Positions 46,031 to 56,108 of a stretch of DNA of 64,000 bases are shown here, piece by piece. The stretch spans positions 186,001-250,000 of the forward strand of contig NZ_NNRM01000041.1 of assembly GCF_002252525.1 (NCBI RefSeq), given 5' to 3'. Source of the DNA: Brucella pseudogrignonensis. GTDB taxonomy: Bacteria > Pseudomonadota > Alphaproteobacteria > Rhizobiales > Rhizobiaceae. How positions within the stretch are numbered: the stretch's first letter is position 1; the number at the start of each line of letters is the position of its first letter. The notes under the pieces are model-generated. The model ran no database searches and was not told the DNA's origin. It was given only the letters and a program-made list of their open reading frames with translations. The position numbers were made by a program, and so were the translations under genes.

Positions 46031-47002
46031 CTACCCGGCTCTTGTTGTTGCGTAAAGCAAATGTGTGCCGTTTGTTGTGCGGCGCGAAAGATGAATGCCA
46101 GCCAACATGCAGCGGACCGATCCGCCAGCCAGCTCAATCGTCGGAACGGCGAAAGGCAGCAGCTTTGCGGTCTGTTCGATTGTCTTGATCTGATCCTTGC
46201 TCAAAGCGGCAAGAGCGCGGGCAGAAAGAGCCAAAACCCGGCCATCCTGGCCTTCCAGTTCTATGGCATTCCCGGCAAACTCACCAATCTGTCGTGCTGA
46301 AAGATGAATGACCGTGCGTCCGGTTTCCTGCAGACGATCAACGATTTCCTGACGGCGGGCCGGATCAGTAATCATATCGGTTCCGATCAATGCGTAATCC
46401 GCACCGATGCACATCAGCACATTAGTGTGATAGATCGGCTTGCCGGACGAATCGACCGCGTCAAACACCATTGGCTCAAAGTTGAAATGTGTGCAGAAGC
46501 GCTCGAGCGCCACTTCATTGGTGCGATTGGAACGGGCTGCATAGGCCACACGTCCAATATGGTCGAGCACCATGGCGCCTGTGCCTTCGAGATAGAAGTG
46601 ATCACGCTCGAGGCCCGAATAATCGATGACGTCCTGAACGCGATAGTCGCGCTTCAGCATTTCGATCACATCAGGGCGGCGTTCTTTCTGACGGCTTTCC
46701 GAAAACATCGGATAGATGGCAACATGGCCGCCCGAATGGGTCGAAAACCAGTTATTCGGGAAGACTGAATCGGGCAAGGCGTGGGTTTCGTCTTCAAAAA
46801 GATGAACCGTTACGCCCGCATCAGCCAATCCCTCGGCCATGAGCGTTACCTCATCGAAAGCAGCTTTCGCCAGCACTTCAGCAGAGCGACGCTCGTCGAC
46901 GGACTGAAACGCATTATCCTTTGCGGTTTGCGCATTGGGGGTAAAATGATGCGGTCGGATCATAACGACCGATTTCGGACTCTGGACAGATGGTCTGCTC
47001 AT
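46031..47002 (-). CDS. ctlX: CtlX-like guanidino/ureido hydrolase (amidinotransferase fold)
   Basis: A 323-residue member of the arginine deiminase/amidinotransferase superfamily, of the branch named CtlX (citrulline utilisation). The motifs are PDSVFPNNWFSTH, YHTNVLMCIG and the nucleophile region ELAGGSVRCMLAGIH. The start at 47002 gives MSRPSVQSPKS; the longer frame is unlikely. It is divergent from an Lrp/AsnC regulator 286 bp away, the likely controller. With DDAH, ornithine cyclodeaminase and RocB nearby, it fits a path from arginine derivatives through citrulline/ornithine to proline. Confidence 0.85.
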   Translation of the reverse strand: MSRPSVQSPKSVVMIRPHHFTPNAQTAKDNAFQSVDERRSAEVLAKAAFDEVTLMAEGLADAGVTVHLFEDETHALPDSVFPNNWFSTHSGGHVAIYPMFSESRQKERRPDVIEMLKRDYRVQDVIDYSGLERDHFYLEGTGAMVLDHIGRVAYAARSNRTNEVALERFCTHFNFEPMVFDAVDSSGKPIYHTNVLMCIGADYALIGTDMITDPARRQEIVDRLQETGRTVIHLSARQIGEFAGNAIELEGQDGRVLALSARALAALSKDQIKTIEQTAKLLPFAVPTIELAGGSVRCMLAGIHLSRRTTNGTHLLYATTRAG

Positions 47003-47227
47003 TCTCAGACTATTCTCACTGCTAAAGCATGTCGCAAAAGACATGCATAAAAACAAAGATTTAAAGCGCTTATCGCTTCACCAACGGAAGCGAATTTGGC
47101 ATCGCTGCGCCATGAACTCTGGTAGCTCGATCAGGCGGCTTTTCCTGCTCTCCAACATACTCACACGCTCCTCCATCAGCACTCCGACAAGCAGAGTAGG
47201 AGGGCATAAAGTCAGTTAAAATTGTAA

Positions 47228-47243
47228 AAGTGTCGGGTCACTT
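47228..47243. promoter_or_regulatory. Weak inverted repeat upstream of the Lrp gene
   Basis: AAGTG-6-CACTT lies in the 285-bp gap between ctlX (-) and the Lrp gene (+), next to repeated TGTAAAA tracts. It is a possible Lrp/AsnC site. Nothing else is seen in this gap. Confidence 0.35.
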
Positions 47244-47287
47244 GTAAAAAATCTGGCAATTTGCACAGTCGAACTGTAAAAAGTGCC

Positions 47288-47713
47288 ATGCATATTTTTG
47301 ATGATCTGGATCATAAGCTGATTGCCATTTTGCGGGAGGACGGACGTGCGCCGCTCTCAAAACTGGCGACTATCCTTGGCGTTTCACGCGGAACCGTTCA
47401 GGCGCGCCTGGATCGCCTGTTGGAAACTGGTGCAGCACTAGGCTTCACAATCCGGGTTCGGCAGGATTACGATGATGGGGTTGTGCATGCGATCATGCTG
47501 ATCGAAGTGCAAGGCCGATCGACAACCAAGGTGATCAAGCTCTTGCGGGGATTGCCGCAGATCCGCACTTTGCATACGACAAACGGTTCATGGGATCTTG
47601 TGGCGGAGATCCATGCAGAAAGCCTGCACGATTTTGATCGCGTCTTACGTGAAGTGCGAACGATCGATGGTGTCATGAACAGCGAGACCAGCATTCTTCT
47701 GAGCAGCGTATAA
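47288..47713 (+). CDS. Lrp/AsnC family regulator 1
   Basis: A 141-residue regulator with an N-terminal helix-turn-helix (HKLIAILREDGRAPLSKLAT, GTVQARLDRL) and a C-terminal RAM ligand domain. It is divergent from ctlX-DDAH and is followed by a strong terminator. It is closely similar in layout to the Lrp protein at 53987-54403. It probably responds to an amino acid of the arginine-ornithine route. Confidence 0.9.
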   Translation: MHIFDDLDHKLIAILREDGRAPLSKLATILGVSRGTVQARLDRLLETGAALGFTIRVRQDYDDGVVHAIMLIEVQGRSTTKVIKLLRGLPQIRTLHTTNGSWDLVAEIHAESLHDFDRVLREVRTIDGVMNSETSILLSSV

Positions 47714-47718
47714 TGCAA

Positions 47719-47746
47719 AAGGCCGGTGGTTTTCACCACCGGCCTT
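47719..47746. terminator. Bidirectional intrinsic terminator
   Basis: AAGGCCGGTGGT and ACCACCGGCCTT form a 12-bp stem with a 4-nt loop between the convergent Lrp and ornithine cyclodeaminase genes. Confidence 0.85.
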
Positions 47747-47756
47747 GCTTTTGCTA

Positions 47757-48818
47757 TCAGGCTGCCTGCTTCAGCGCCTTTTCGCATCGAATGAGCATTC
47801 CATAAAGGTCGCGTGGCTCGTCAGGATCAGCCAGCATATCCAGCTCGACAAAGAGGCCCGTTTCCTCCAACTTGCTGCGGACATATCGCAGCGCCGAGAA
47901 ATCTTCGATTGCGAAACCAACACTGTCAAACAGGGTGATGGCTCGGTCGGAAGCACGGCCAGAGATCGCACCGGTGATGACTTCCCAGAGCTCTTTGACC
48001 GGATAATCGGCGTCAAGCTGCTGGATTTCACCTTCGATGCGGGTCTGCGGCGGGTATTCGACAAAAATGTCGGAACGCAGCAAAATGTCTTTATTCAACT
48101 CGGTTTTACCAGGGCAATCGCCACCAACGGCATTGATATGCACGCCAGGGCCGACCATGTTGTCACTGAGGATAGTGGCATATTGCTTGTCGGCCGTAAC
48201 AGTCGTGATGATGTCGGCACCTTCAACGGCTTCCTGCGATGTGTTGTGAATCGAAACAGAAAAGCCCTTGTCACTCAGGTTACGCGCACAGCGCTCGCTC
48301 GCAGAACGATCAATGTCAAAGAGGCGGAGATTTTCGATTCCCAGGATGGCTTTGAACGCCAACGCCTGAAACTCGCTCTGTGCGCCATTTCCGATGATCG
48401 TCATGGTCTTTGAATCAGGCCGCGCAAGATGTTTGGCTGCGACTGCTGACATTGCAGCTGTGCGAAGCGCTGTGAGAATCGTCATCTCCGTCAACAGCAT
48501 TGGGTAACCGTTGCCGACATCGGAGAGCACGCCAAAAGCGGTAACGGTCTGGCGACCTTCCTTTGTGTTCTTCGGATGGCCGTTTACATATTTAAATCCA
48601 TAAAGCGTGCCGTCGCTTGTCGGCATCAGCTCAATTACACCTTCGTCGGAGTGGGATGCGATACGCGGCGTCTTGTCGAACTGTTCCCAACGGCGGAAAT
48701 CTTCTTCGATCACGTCGGCCAGCTCTTTGAGGAAGGTTTCAACTCCCACCGTGAGCACAAGCTTCATCATGTGATCGACACTGACAAACGGAACAATATT
48801 CAGCTTTTCATTGGTCAT
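47757..48818 (-). CDS. Ornithine cyclodeaminase
   Basis: A 353-residue member of the ornithine cyclodeaminase/mu-crystallin family that converts ornithine to proline and ammonia. Family traits are YGFKYVNGHP, MTILTALRTAAMSAVAAKHL, the NAD site IIGNGAQSEFQALAF, and HINAVGGDCPGKTEL. This is the long bacterial Ocd form. It is last in the leftward order importer - RocB - Ocd. Confidence 0.93.
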   Translation of the reverse strand: MTNEKLNIVPFVSVDHMMKLVLTVGVETFLKELADVIEEDFRRWEQFDKTPRIASHSDEGVIELMPTSDGTLYGFKYVNGHPKNTKEGRQTVTAFGVLSDVGNGYPMLLTEMTILTALRTAAMSAVAAKHLARPDSKTMTIIGNGAQSEFQALAFKAILGIENLRLFDIDRSASERCARNLSDKGFSVSIHNTSQEAVEGADIITTVTADKQYATILSDNMVGPGVHINAVGGDCPGKTELNKDILLRSDIFVEYPPQTRIEGEIQQLDADYPVKELWEVITGAISGRASDRAITLFDSVGFAIEDFSALRYVRSKLEETGLFVELDMLADPDEPRDLYGMLIRCEKALKQAA

Positions 48819-48863
48819 TGATATGAACCTTTATCCAACATGTTTGGGCAAAGCACTGCTGGC

Positions 48864-50558
48864 TCAGGCCTTGGTTACGAGAAAATTTTCCGCAATCATC
48901 GAAACGATCTGCGGCAGGACTTCAAAGGCATAAGGCGCGTGTACACGCTCAAGCTTCTGGTGGAATTCACGTCCCCATGGGCCAATATTGACCACCGGGA
49001 ATTGTAAGGCGTCACCCGCCGGATGATCGACAAGACGGGCGACCGGCGTGTTGTTTGAAACAATATCCTGCCCAAGCGTCGCCTGCCCCAGAAAGCTCAT
49101 ATCGGAAATGCCCTGGAAATACGGCTTCCAGACGAGTGACTGATCCGGGAAGGCCGCAAATGCCTGCATCGTTGTGTCGATAGCCTGTTTGAACGCACGA
49201 TCATTAGCCTGCGTATGATCAAGATGGCTCGCTGGGTAATGAAGACCAGCAAAACCCACAACAACTGCCGGACCTGACAGATGTGCAACGCCGACAAGCC
49301 ATTCAGTCAGTTGGCGGCTGACCGACAACGGATTGTCGATATCGGCAAGGCGCTTTTCCTGCTCGCTGTAAAGAGCTTCAAACTGCTCACCGGCGACCTC
49401 TGCAGCCATCACGCGCAACTGCTCGAATGTGATGAGCTTCGGTGCTGCCGGAATTGCGCCAGCGCGTTTTCCGATCAGTTCTCCGAACGCTTCCGACTGC
49501 CCGGCAAAGCGCTCAACGGCCTCTGTCGCACCAGCCAGAACTTCATCCTTGAAACGACTGAACAGCTCTTCCGCCGTCATGGCATGATAAAGCCAGTTAA
49601 GCGCGATCCAGAAACGTTCTGGCGTCGTCACTTCATATCCGTCACGCAGGTCTTTTGCTTCAAGGCAGATTGGTGGCGGCGAGATATCATTCGCATCGCG
49701 ATCAGCAAGCGCTGCATTGCCTTCAAAGCGTGCAAGAATGCTGGCGGCCATCGCCTGTGCGCTCACGCCTTCATATGGATAGCTCGCATGTGAGCTCAAT
49801 CCGATAACCAGCGCAAAGGGCAGCAGCTTTCCGATGGTCCCAGCATAAACCGCACGACCTTCTTTTCCGTCGCCCTGATCAGATGTCACATCGAGATTGA
49901 TCGCAGCCGAGATTTCAATGTCAAAGTCGCGGGCGATAGCTGGCAGCGCATTGCGCATCGAACGCATGCCACGGCTTTCGCGTTCTTCATCGGGGGTGAA
50001 AACCAGCAACAAATTACCGCTGCGATCCGGGTCAGCCGCAAATTTTTCAGCACAGGCTATACCCACGGCAAGCCCGCTTTTCATATCGAGCAGGCCACGT
50101 CCCGGGAGGAAATCGCCGCTCAGCAAATCTTCCAGCGCGCGCTCTTCCTGAGCGGAGCGTGAACGGTTAGACAAATCCTTGATAAGAGCGTCCTTGAGTT
50201 TCAGGCTCTCACAAGCGAGCGACTTAAGCTCGTGGTAGTTATCGGTTGCGACCGTATCAAAATGGCCTGCGAGAGCGAGCGTGCGCTTGCCGTTTCCGCG
50301 CACCAGCGCGACCACATTATGGGTCAGCGGATCACCGTGGCTGGCTACTGTGCGGATATTATCCGGGTTCTGCTGGAAGTAAGGTATTTCCTTGAGTACG
50401 GCTACGAGATGATCGGAAAACTCCGCCTCTCCGGGTGTGCCTGTTTCACTGCCCCAGCCAACAAGGCGCAATGCCAGATCTTCGACATGCTGCGCATTAA
50501 TATGGTTGTGCGCGGTCGTTACGGCGTTGGACGCGCCGTTTGAAACACTCGCAGTCAT
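48864..50558 (-). CDS. rocB: RocB-like M20 peptidase
   Basis: A 564-residue M20 family protein resembling RocB of the Bacillus arginine-degradation genes. The metal-site motifs are LAGHFDTV, GRGLLDMKSG and FTPDEERESRGM. The length and the extended C-terminal half fit RocB and not a standard dipeptidase. It stands between an amino-acid importer and ornithine cyclodeaminase. RocB's reaction is not well defined; hydrolysis of an arginine-containing or acylated substrate is inferred. Confidence 0.85.
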   Translation of the reverse strand: MTASVSNGASNAVTTAHNHINAQHVEDLALRLVGWGSETGTPGEAEFSDHLVAVLKEIPYFQQNPDNIRTVASHGDPLTHNVVALVRGNGKRTLALAGHFDTVATDNYHELKSLACESLKLKDALIKDLSNRSRSAQEERALEDLLSGDFLPGRGLLDMKSGLAVGIACAEKFAADPDRSGNLLLVFTPDEERESRGMRSMRNALPAIARDFDIEISAAINLDVTSDQGDGKEGRAVYAGTIGKLLPFALVIGLSSHASYPYEGVSAQAMAASILARFEGNAALADRDANDISPPPICLEAKDLRDGYEVTTPERFWIALNWLYHAMTAEELFSRFKDEVLAGATEAVERFAGQSEAFGELIGKRAGAIPAAPKLITFEQLRVMAAEVAGEQFEALYSEQEKRLADIDNPLSVSRQLTEWLVGVAHLSGPAVVVGFAGLHYPASHLDHTQANDRAFKQAIDTTMQAFAAFPDQSLVWKPYFQGISDMSFLGQATLGQDIVSNNTPVARLVDHPAGDALQFPVVNIGPWGREFHQKLERVHAPYAFEVLPQIVSMIAENFLVTKA

Positions 50559-50582
50559 TGAATCTAATCTCCGTCGATTAGA

Positions 50583-50609
50583 GCGTGTTTCGAGATGTCA
50601 GAAACACGC
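50583..50609 (-). terminator. Hairpin between the ATPase and rocB genes
   Basis: GCGTGTTTC and GAAACACGC form a perfect 9-bp stem with a 9-nt loop. There is no proper T run, so it may be an mRNA processing or attenuation point within the long operon. Confidence 0.45.
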
Positions 50610-50650
50610 TTCAGAACATAAACTTCAGGCTTCGGTCGTTTTCGACCGGC

Positions 50651-51415
50651 TTATTGCGAAAGATGCTTTCGTAGGAAGGCTCTTGTCCGTTCCTCGGTAG
50701 GATCGGACAAGACTTGGCTTGGCGCGCCTTGCTCAACCACCACGCCACCATCCATGAACATCACATGGTCGGAGACTTCGGCGGCAAAGCGCATTTCGTG
50801 GGTGACGATCAGCATGGTCATGTGCTCGTTTGCGAGCTGCTTCATGACCTGATTGACTTCTTCGACCAGCTCCGGATCAAGCGCAGATGTCGCTTCATCA
50901 AAAAGCATAACTTTGGGCTGCATTGCCAAAGCGCGAGCGATGGCAACACGTTGCTTTTGGCCGCCAGAGAGACGTGCCGGATAGGCGTGCCCCTTATCGA
51001 CAAGGCCGACCTTGGCGAGCAGAGTGTTAGCGCGTTCCAATGCATCCGCCCGGGACAAGCCCTTGAGCTTCATCGGTCCGACCATGATGTTCTGCAAAAC
51101 CGTCAAATGCGGGAAGAGGTTAAACTGCTGAAAAACCATCCCCATTTCCTGACGGATGTGGTTGATGTGCTTTTCAAAAGCACGCACCTTTAGCGGACGG
51201 TTTACCTGATGTCCATCAAGCCAGATTTCACCGCTTGAGGTTTCCTCCAACATATTGATGGAGCGGAGCAATGTGCTCTTACCCGATCCGCTGGGGCCGA
51301 TGATGGAAACGATCTTCCCGCGTGCAACAGTCAGGTCGATGCCTTTCAGCACCTCGATTTCGCCGTAAGATTTCCGAATTTGGCGCAATTCGATCATGGG
51401 GGTCTGTGTGTTCAT
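50651..51415 (-). CDS. Amino-acid ABC transporter ATP-binding protein
   Basis: A 254-residue ATPase of the GlnQ/ArtP type with [17 protein letters not shown] and [13 protein letters not shown]. The start at 51415 ([10 protein letters not shown]) overlaps the permease stop by 4 bp; a longer frame is not needed. It serves the two permeases and the binding protein encoded upstream. Confidence 0.92.
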   Translation of the reverse strand: MNTQTPMIELRQIRKSYGEIEVLKGIDLTVARGKIVSIIGPSGSGKSTLLRSINMLEETSSGEIWLDGHQVNRPLKVRAFEKHINHIRQEMGMVFQQFNLFPHLTVLQNIMVGPMKLKGLSRADALERANTLLAKVGLVDKGHAYPARLSGGQKQRVAIARALAMQPKVMLFDEATSALDPELVEEVNQVMKQLANEHMTMLIVTHEMRFAAEVSDHVMFMDGGVVVEQGAPSQVLSDPTEERTRAFLRKHLSQ

Positions 51416-52068
51416 CGGATAGCTTCCGCTTTCTTGGCCGCTTTGCTCAAACCCCATTCCATCAGAAGGTTGACGAGGTAATAGAGCACGGCTGCAACGA
51501 AGTAGAACTCAAAAGGACGATAGGTTTCGCTGATGCCACGCTGGGCATTCAGCACCAGTTCTGTGATGCCGAGCACCGAAAGAACGGCCGTGTCCTTGAG
51601 CAGGATAATGCTGTTATTGCCGACCTGCGGCAAAGCCGTAAGGATTGCCTGCGGGATAATGAAATAGCGCAAAGAGGCACCATTGCCGAAACCAAGCGAA
51701 CGAGCGGCTTCCATTTGTCCCTTGTCGACAGCCTCCAGCGACGCGCGGAAAATATCGGCATTATAGGCGGCATAATGCATACCAAGCCCGAACACACCGG
51801 TCCAGAATGCAGGCACCATGATCCCGATCTGCGACAGGCCATAATAGAGCAGATAAAGCTGCAGCAGCAGCGGTGTGCCCATGAAAAGGAATACAATGCC
51901 GCGCAAGGGAAGGCTGATCAGTTTGGGCGCATGAAGGGTGACGATTGCAATAACAATGCCAAGCACAACACTGATAACGCCAGCCAGAACAGTGATCAAA
52001 ACGGTCCAGAGAAGACCGATGAGCAACAGTTCCGCATAAGGTGGAACAACTGTGAAATCCAGACTCAT
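51412..52068 (-). CDS. Amino-acid ABC transporter permease
   Basis: A 218-residue permease with [15 protein letters not shown] and the EAA loop [20 protein letters not shown]. Four-bp overlaps with both neighbours couple it to the other importer genes. Confidence 0.92.
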   Translation of the reverse strand: MSLDFTVVPPYAELLLIGLLWTVLITVLAGVISVVLGIVIAIVTLHAPKLISLPLRGIVFLFMGTPLLLQLYLLYYGLSQIGIMVPAFWTGVFGLGMHYAAYNADIFRASLEAVDKGQMEAARSLGFGNGASLRYFIIPQAILTALPQVGNNSIILLKDTAVLSVLGITELVLNAQRGISETYRPFEFYFVAAVLYYLVNLLMEWGLSKAAKKAEAIR

Positions 52069-52727
52069 GCTCCTGCCCTCTTCTCAGCGTTGAAGTAGGT
52101 TTCAAGTCCGCGAACGATCAGCGAAATGACGGCTATGATGACGATGTAAGCAGCAGCAGCCACCGCAAAAACCTCGAAGGGCTTGTAGGTGGAAGTGACA
52201 AAGCGCTGCGCGGTATAGGTCAACTCAACCACACCTATGGTGGAGACAAGGGCAGTACTCTTGGTCAGAATAACCGTATTGACGCCCAGCGACCGGATCA
52301 TCAAAGGAGCAGCCTGTGGCAGAATGAAGAGCCGCATCGTGCCAACTCGACCAAAACCAAGCGACCGGGCGGCTTCATTCTGGCCTTTATCAACGGCCAG
52401 GATCGCCCCGCGCATACCCTCAGACATATAGGCGCCGATGTTGAAGCCCATCGTGATGACACCCGCCACAAAGGGCGTGAATTCAAAGCCGAATTGCGGA
52501 CCACCAAAGAACACGAGGAAGAGCTGCACCAGAAGCGGCGTACCACGCATGATGCTGATATAGGCCACAGCAATCCAGCGCACTGGTGCATATCGCGAAA
52601 AGCGCGCCATAACGAGCAGACTGGCGACAACCAGACCGATCAGCAGCGACACGACAGTCAGTCCGGCAGTGACCCAGGCAGCTTCAACAATGAAGGGAAA
52701 AATCCGCTCGATAAGTGCGATATCCAT
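52065..52727 (-). CDS. Amino-acid ABC transporter permease
   Basis: A 220-residue permease with [16 protein letters not shown] and the EAA loop [20 protein letters not shown]. It is the first permease gene, 239 bp after the binding-protein gene, with a hairpin (52926-52950) in the gap that probably reduces downstream expression. Confidence 0.92.
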   Translation of the reverse strand: MDIALIERIFPFIVEAAWVTAGLTVVSLLIGLVVASLLVMARFSRYAPVRWIAVAYISIMRGTPLLVQLFLVFFGGPQFGFEFTPFVAGVITMGFNIGAYMSEGMRGAILAVDKGQNEAARSLGFGRVGTMRLFILPQAAPLMIRSLGVNTVILTKSTALVSTIGVVELTYTAQRFVTSTYKPFEVFAVAAAAYIVIIAVISLIVRGLETYFNAEKRAGA

Positions 52728-52925
52728 CCTTCAACCTTTCTGCTCCATCAGGAGGAACATCTGCCACGAGATAGTGCTTCAGCGAACGGCTGAAACGAGG
52801 CCATGGCAGAGTTTAGGAACGAGAGCATTGTCAATAAAGCTGCTTAGAGCGCTCAACATGAAGACAATGCGTAAAACAGAAAATGCGGCTATAGATTTTC
52901 ACTCATGCCGCTTCCGTGTTTGAGG

Positions 52926-52950
52926 CAGGGCAGCAAATTATGCTGCCCTG
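52926..52950 (-). terminator. Attenuating hairpin after the binding-protein gene
   Basis: CAGGGCAGCA and TGCTGCCCTG form a 10-bp stem with a 5-nt loop, 16 bp after the stop; no T run. It is the same layout as at 44254. Confidence 0.55.
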
Positions 52951-52966
52951 ACCCGAAACAACCGGA

Positions 52967-53740
52967 TTAACGGATATCCGCGCCAATCCACTTTTCGGAA
53001 ATGGTCTTGTAAGTGCCATCAGCCATCATATCGTCGAGCGCTTTCTGCATAGCGTCGCGAAGTTCAGGATTGTTCTTGCGAACAGCAATGCCAATGTCAT
53101 AGCGCGGAAGCTTGTCATCCTTGATCTGCTCGATCGGCGCATTGCTCTTGGAAATGGCAACCAGAACAGGCACGTCGTCGGCAATCACGGCGTCGATGCG
53201 GCCCGAACCGAGGTCGAGAAGCATTTCCGGCAGGCCCTTATAGGTGCGGACTTCATACTTGTTCTGCTCGCGAACCCACTTTTCAGAGGTTTCGCCAAGC
53301 GTCACACCAATTGTCTTGCCGTCGAGTTCGTCGAGCGACTTGACGCTGTCGCCTTTACGCAGGAACAGGCCAAGACCGGAGCGGTAGTAAGGTCCGACGA
53401 AGTCGATTGCCTTTTTGCGTTCTTCGGTGATGCCCATCGAGCCGACGATTGTATCAAAGCGGCCGGTAACGAGGCCCGCAATGATGCCATCCCAGGCAGT
53501 GGTGACGATTTCAGGCTCAGCCTTCAGACGGCGTGCAATTTCAGAACCGATATCAACGTCGAAGCCAACAACCTTGTTGGATTCATCGACAAAACTGAAC
53601 GGAGGGAAAACGCCCGAAAGCGCAATCGTCATCTTGCCGTTCTTCTGAATTTTTTCCAGATCATCAGCCTTAGCCGCATGGGCGGATAGTGAGATGCCAA
53701 GTGCTATAAGCGCTGTGGAAAAAAGTCTCGCCATTTTCAT
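52967..53740 (-). CDS. Amino-acid ABC transporter binding protein
   Basis: A 257-residue family-3 binding protein with a signal peptide ending near SAHAAKA. It has IVGSMGITEERKKAIDFVGPYY and ends ISEKWIGADIR. It is first in the importer - rocB - ocd series and divergent from the second Lrp gene, with a perfect palindrome between them. The ligand is probably arginine, ornithine or a derivative, judging by its neighbours. Confidence 0.9.
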   Translation of the reverse strand: MKMARLFSTALIALGISLSAHAAKADDLEKIQKNGKMTIALSGVFPPFSFVDESNKVVGFDVDIGSEIARRLKAEPEIVTTAWDGIIAGLVTGRFDTIVGSMGITEERKKAIDFVGPYYRSGLGLFLRKGDSVKSLDELDGKTIGVTLGETSEKWVREQNKYEVRTYKGLPEMLLDLGSGRIDAVIADDVPVLVAISKSNAPIEQIKDDKLPRYDIGIAVRKNNPELRDAMQKALDDMMADGTYKTISEKWIGADIR

Positions 53741-53942
53741 TATCAGAGTTCCCTACGAAAGCCCCAGGCGGAGCTGTTGACGCTATTTTGATAGCCTTGT
53801 AACCGGCCTCAACAGGGATTTGCGCAGCGTTCCTATCGCTTGCAGCATTTTAAGAGCCGCTTATGCACTCCCCTTGGCCAAAATCATTATCTGCAATTAG
53901 ATTGACAAAAAAGAATATAAAGTGATTATTTTTATAAAATAG

Positions 53943-53956
53943 TGACGATATCGTCA
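53943..53956. promoter_or_regulatory. Perfect palindrome, candidate Lrp-type operator
   Basis: TGACGATATCGTCA is a perfect 14-bp palindrome in the 246-bp divergent gap, 30 bp before the Lrp start and downstream of a TTGACA element at 53902. It probably mediates autoregulation and control of the divergent importer. Confidence 0.6.
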
Positions 53957-53986
53957 GCATAACTTACTTTTAAGGAAGCCGTATCA

Positions 53987-54403
53987 ATGGATGAGCTGGA
54001 CAAGAGACTGATCACGGAGCTTCGCATTAATGGCCGGGCTTCTGTTCCACAGCTTGCAGAGCTTTTAGGCGTTGCACGCGCCACCGCACAAAAACGCCTC
54101 GACCGCATGATTGCGAATGGCGACATCAAAGGCTTCACTGTCCGTGTCCGTGACGATATCGGCAAAGATCAGATCCGTGCCTTCATGCTCATCGAAATGT
54201 CAGGCTCGTCACTGAAGGCAACAATCAGCGCAATCAAACGCGTTCCAGGCCTCACGGGCGTTTTTAACACTAACGGCATCTGGGATGTGATCGCCGAGCT
54301 GGAAGTCTCGACCATCTCCGAGCTTAACGAAGTGATTTCGACGATACGCTCACTTCAGGGCGTCAGCAAAAGCGAAACTTTCATCATGCTCGGGCCAGCA
54401 TAG
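53987..54403 (+). CDS. Lrp/AsnC family regulator 2
   Basis: A 138-residue regulator. Its helix-turn-helix is DKRLITELRINGRASVPQLA with ARATAQKRLDRM, and the C-terminal RAM domain contains VFNTNGIWDVIAELE. It parallels the regulator at 47288-47713 along its full length, suggesting duplication. Together they bracket the arginine-derivative cluster. Confidence 0.92.
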   Translation: MDELDKRLITELRINGRASVPQLAELLGVARATAQKRLDRMIANGDIKGFTVRVRDDIGKDQIRAFMLIEMSGSSLKATISAIKRVPGLTGVFNTNGIWDVIAELEVSTISELNEVISTIRSLQGVSKSETFIMLGPA

Positions 54404-54569
54404 GCCTTCTTTGCCGACTATTTATACGCTTTATCGGAACCAAACCCGACGCCAACTAGTTACTCGCTCAAATTCACTTAACAGTAGAGTGGTCAATGCA
54501 TGTTCTAAATGCGGGGCCGCTATTCTGTTGCGTGGGATATTATAACAAAACGCAAAAAGGCGGTGGCGA

Positions 54570-56108
54570 ATGGCGCAAAGCGATGCTGCAGGCAGCTCAT
54601 CTCAGGCTACACCATTACAAATTCACGACATCAAGGTCATCGATAACACCAAGCTTAAGAAAGCCATTACCGCTGCGGCCTTGGGCAACGCGATGGAATG
54701 GTTCGATTTCGGCGTTTACGGCTTCGTGGCCTATGCATTGGGCCAGGTATTCTTCCCCAATGCCGCCCCGGGCATTCAGACAATTGCAGCGCTTGCCACA
54801 TTCTCCGTGCCGTTTCTGGTGCGCCCTCTGGGTGGCTTGTTTTTCGGCGTAATGGGCGACCGTTTCGGACGACAAAAAGTTCTCTCACTTACAATTATCA
54901 TCATGGCTGCCAGTACATTCTGTATCGGCCTGATCCCCTCCTATGCCACTATCGGAATCTGGGCGCCTATCCTTTTGCTGCTTTGCAAGCTGGCACAGGG
55001 CTTTTCTGTAGGCGGCGAATATACCGGTGCTGCGATCTTCGTCGCCGAATATGCTCCCGACAGGCGTCGCGGCTTCCTGGGCAGCTGGCTGGACTTTGGC
55101 TCGATAGCCGGTTTTGTGCTGGGTGCGGGTCTCGTCGTTTTCCTCAGCACCATGGTTGGTGAAGACGCCTTCTTGGATTGGGGCTGGCGCATTCCATTCT
55201 ACCTTGCCGCTCCGCTCGGTCTGATCGGACTTTATCTTCGTCATGCGGCTGAAGAAACGCCCGCATTCACACAACAGCTTGCGGCATTGGAAAAAGAAGA
55301 CCGTGATGCCATTGAAGATCGGCCGATGGTGTCCTTCAAGGAAATCGTCAGCAAATACTGGCGTGCATTGAGCGTCTGTATTGGCATGGTTCTGGTGACA
55401 AACGTCACCTATTACATGCTGCTCACCTATATGCCGACCTATCTTTCCCAGAGCCTGGGCTATTCCGAAGACCACGGTGTGCTGATTATCATTGTCGTGA
55501 TGATCGGTATGCTGTTTGTGCAGCCCGTCGTCGGCTTCCTCAGCGACCGGTTTGGCCGCAGGCCTTTCCTGATTATCGGCAGTGTGGGCCTATTGTTGTT
55601 TGCCGTGCCGGCCTTCCACCTTGTTGCCAGTGGAAACATTGCGACTATTTTTGCTGGCTTGCTGATATTGGCGATATTGCTCAACTGCCTCACAGGCATC
55701 ATGGCATCGACACTGCCAGCACTGTTTCCGGCGCGTATTCGCTATAGCGCTCTTGCTGCAGCCTTTAATATTTCAATTATCGTGGCGGGACTGACCCCGA
55801 CTGTTGCCGCATGGCTTGTCGAGGCAACAGATAATCTTTATCTGCCTGCTTACTATCTCATGTGCGCAGCCATTGTGGGTCTCATCACAGCATTCTTCCT
55901 TCCTGAGACGGCCAACAAACCGTTGCGTGGCGACACGCCAAGTGCCTCAAACAAAACGGAAGCCAAATTGCTGCTCAAGGAAGCCTATTCCCATATCGAA
56001 GAACGCGTCGATAAGCTCGACGATGAAATTCTCTCGCTCGAACAGCAGATCGAAGAGCTGCAGCAACGCCGTCAGGCACTCGTTGACCGGCATCCGAAAC
56101 TAAACTGA
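54570..56108 (+). CDS. proP: ProP-type osmolyte/proline MFS symporter
   Basis: A 512-residue metabolite:H+ symporter with ALGNAMEWFDFGVYGFVA at its start and GDRFGRQKVLSLT in the loop after segment 2. A C-terminal coiled coil is visible (about residues 470-508, HIEERVDKLDDEILSLEQQI, then QRRQALVDRHP), closely like the osmosensory tail of E. coli ProP. It sits next to the gene set yielding proline from ornithine. The last 9 bp overlap the convergent ubiX gene. Confidence 0.88.
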   Translation: MAQSDAAGSSSQATPLQIHDIKVIDNTKLKKAITAAALGNAMEWFDFGVYGFVAYALGQVFFPNAAPGIQTIAALATFSVPFLVRPLGGLFFGVMGDRFGRQKVLSLTIIIMAASTFCIGLIPSYATIGIWAPILLLLCKLAQGFSVGGEYTGAAIFVAEYAPDRRRGFLGSWLDFGSIAGFVLGAGLVVFLSTMVGEDAFLDWGWRIPFYLAAPLGLIGLYLRHAAEETPAFTQQLAALEKEDRDAIEDRPMVSFKEIVSKYWRALSVCIGMVLVTNVTYYMLLTYMPTYLSQSLGYSEDHGVLIIIVVMIGMLFVQPVVGFLSDRFGRRPFLIIGSVGLLLFAVPAFHLVASGNIATIFAGLLILAILLNCLTGIMASTLPALFPARIRYSALAAAFNISIIVAGLTPTVAAWLVEATDNLYLPAYYLMCAAIVGLITAFFLPETANKPLRGDTPSASNKTEAKLLLKEAYSHIEERVDKLDDEILSLEQQIEELQQRRQALVDRHPKLN

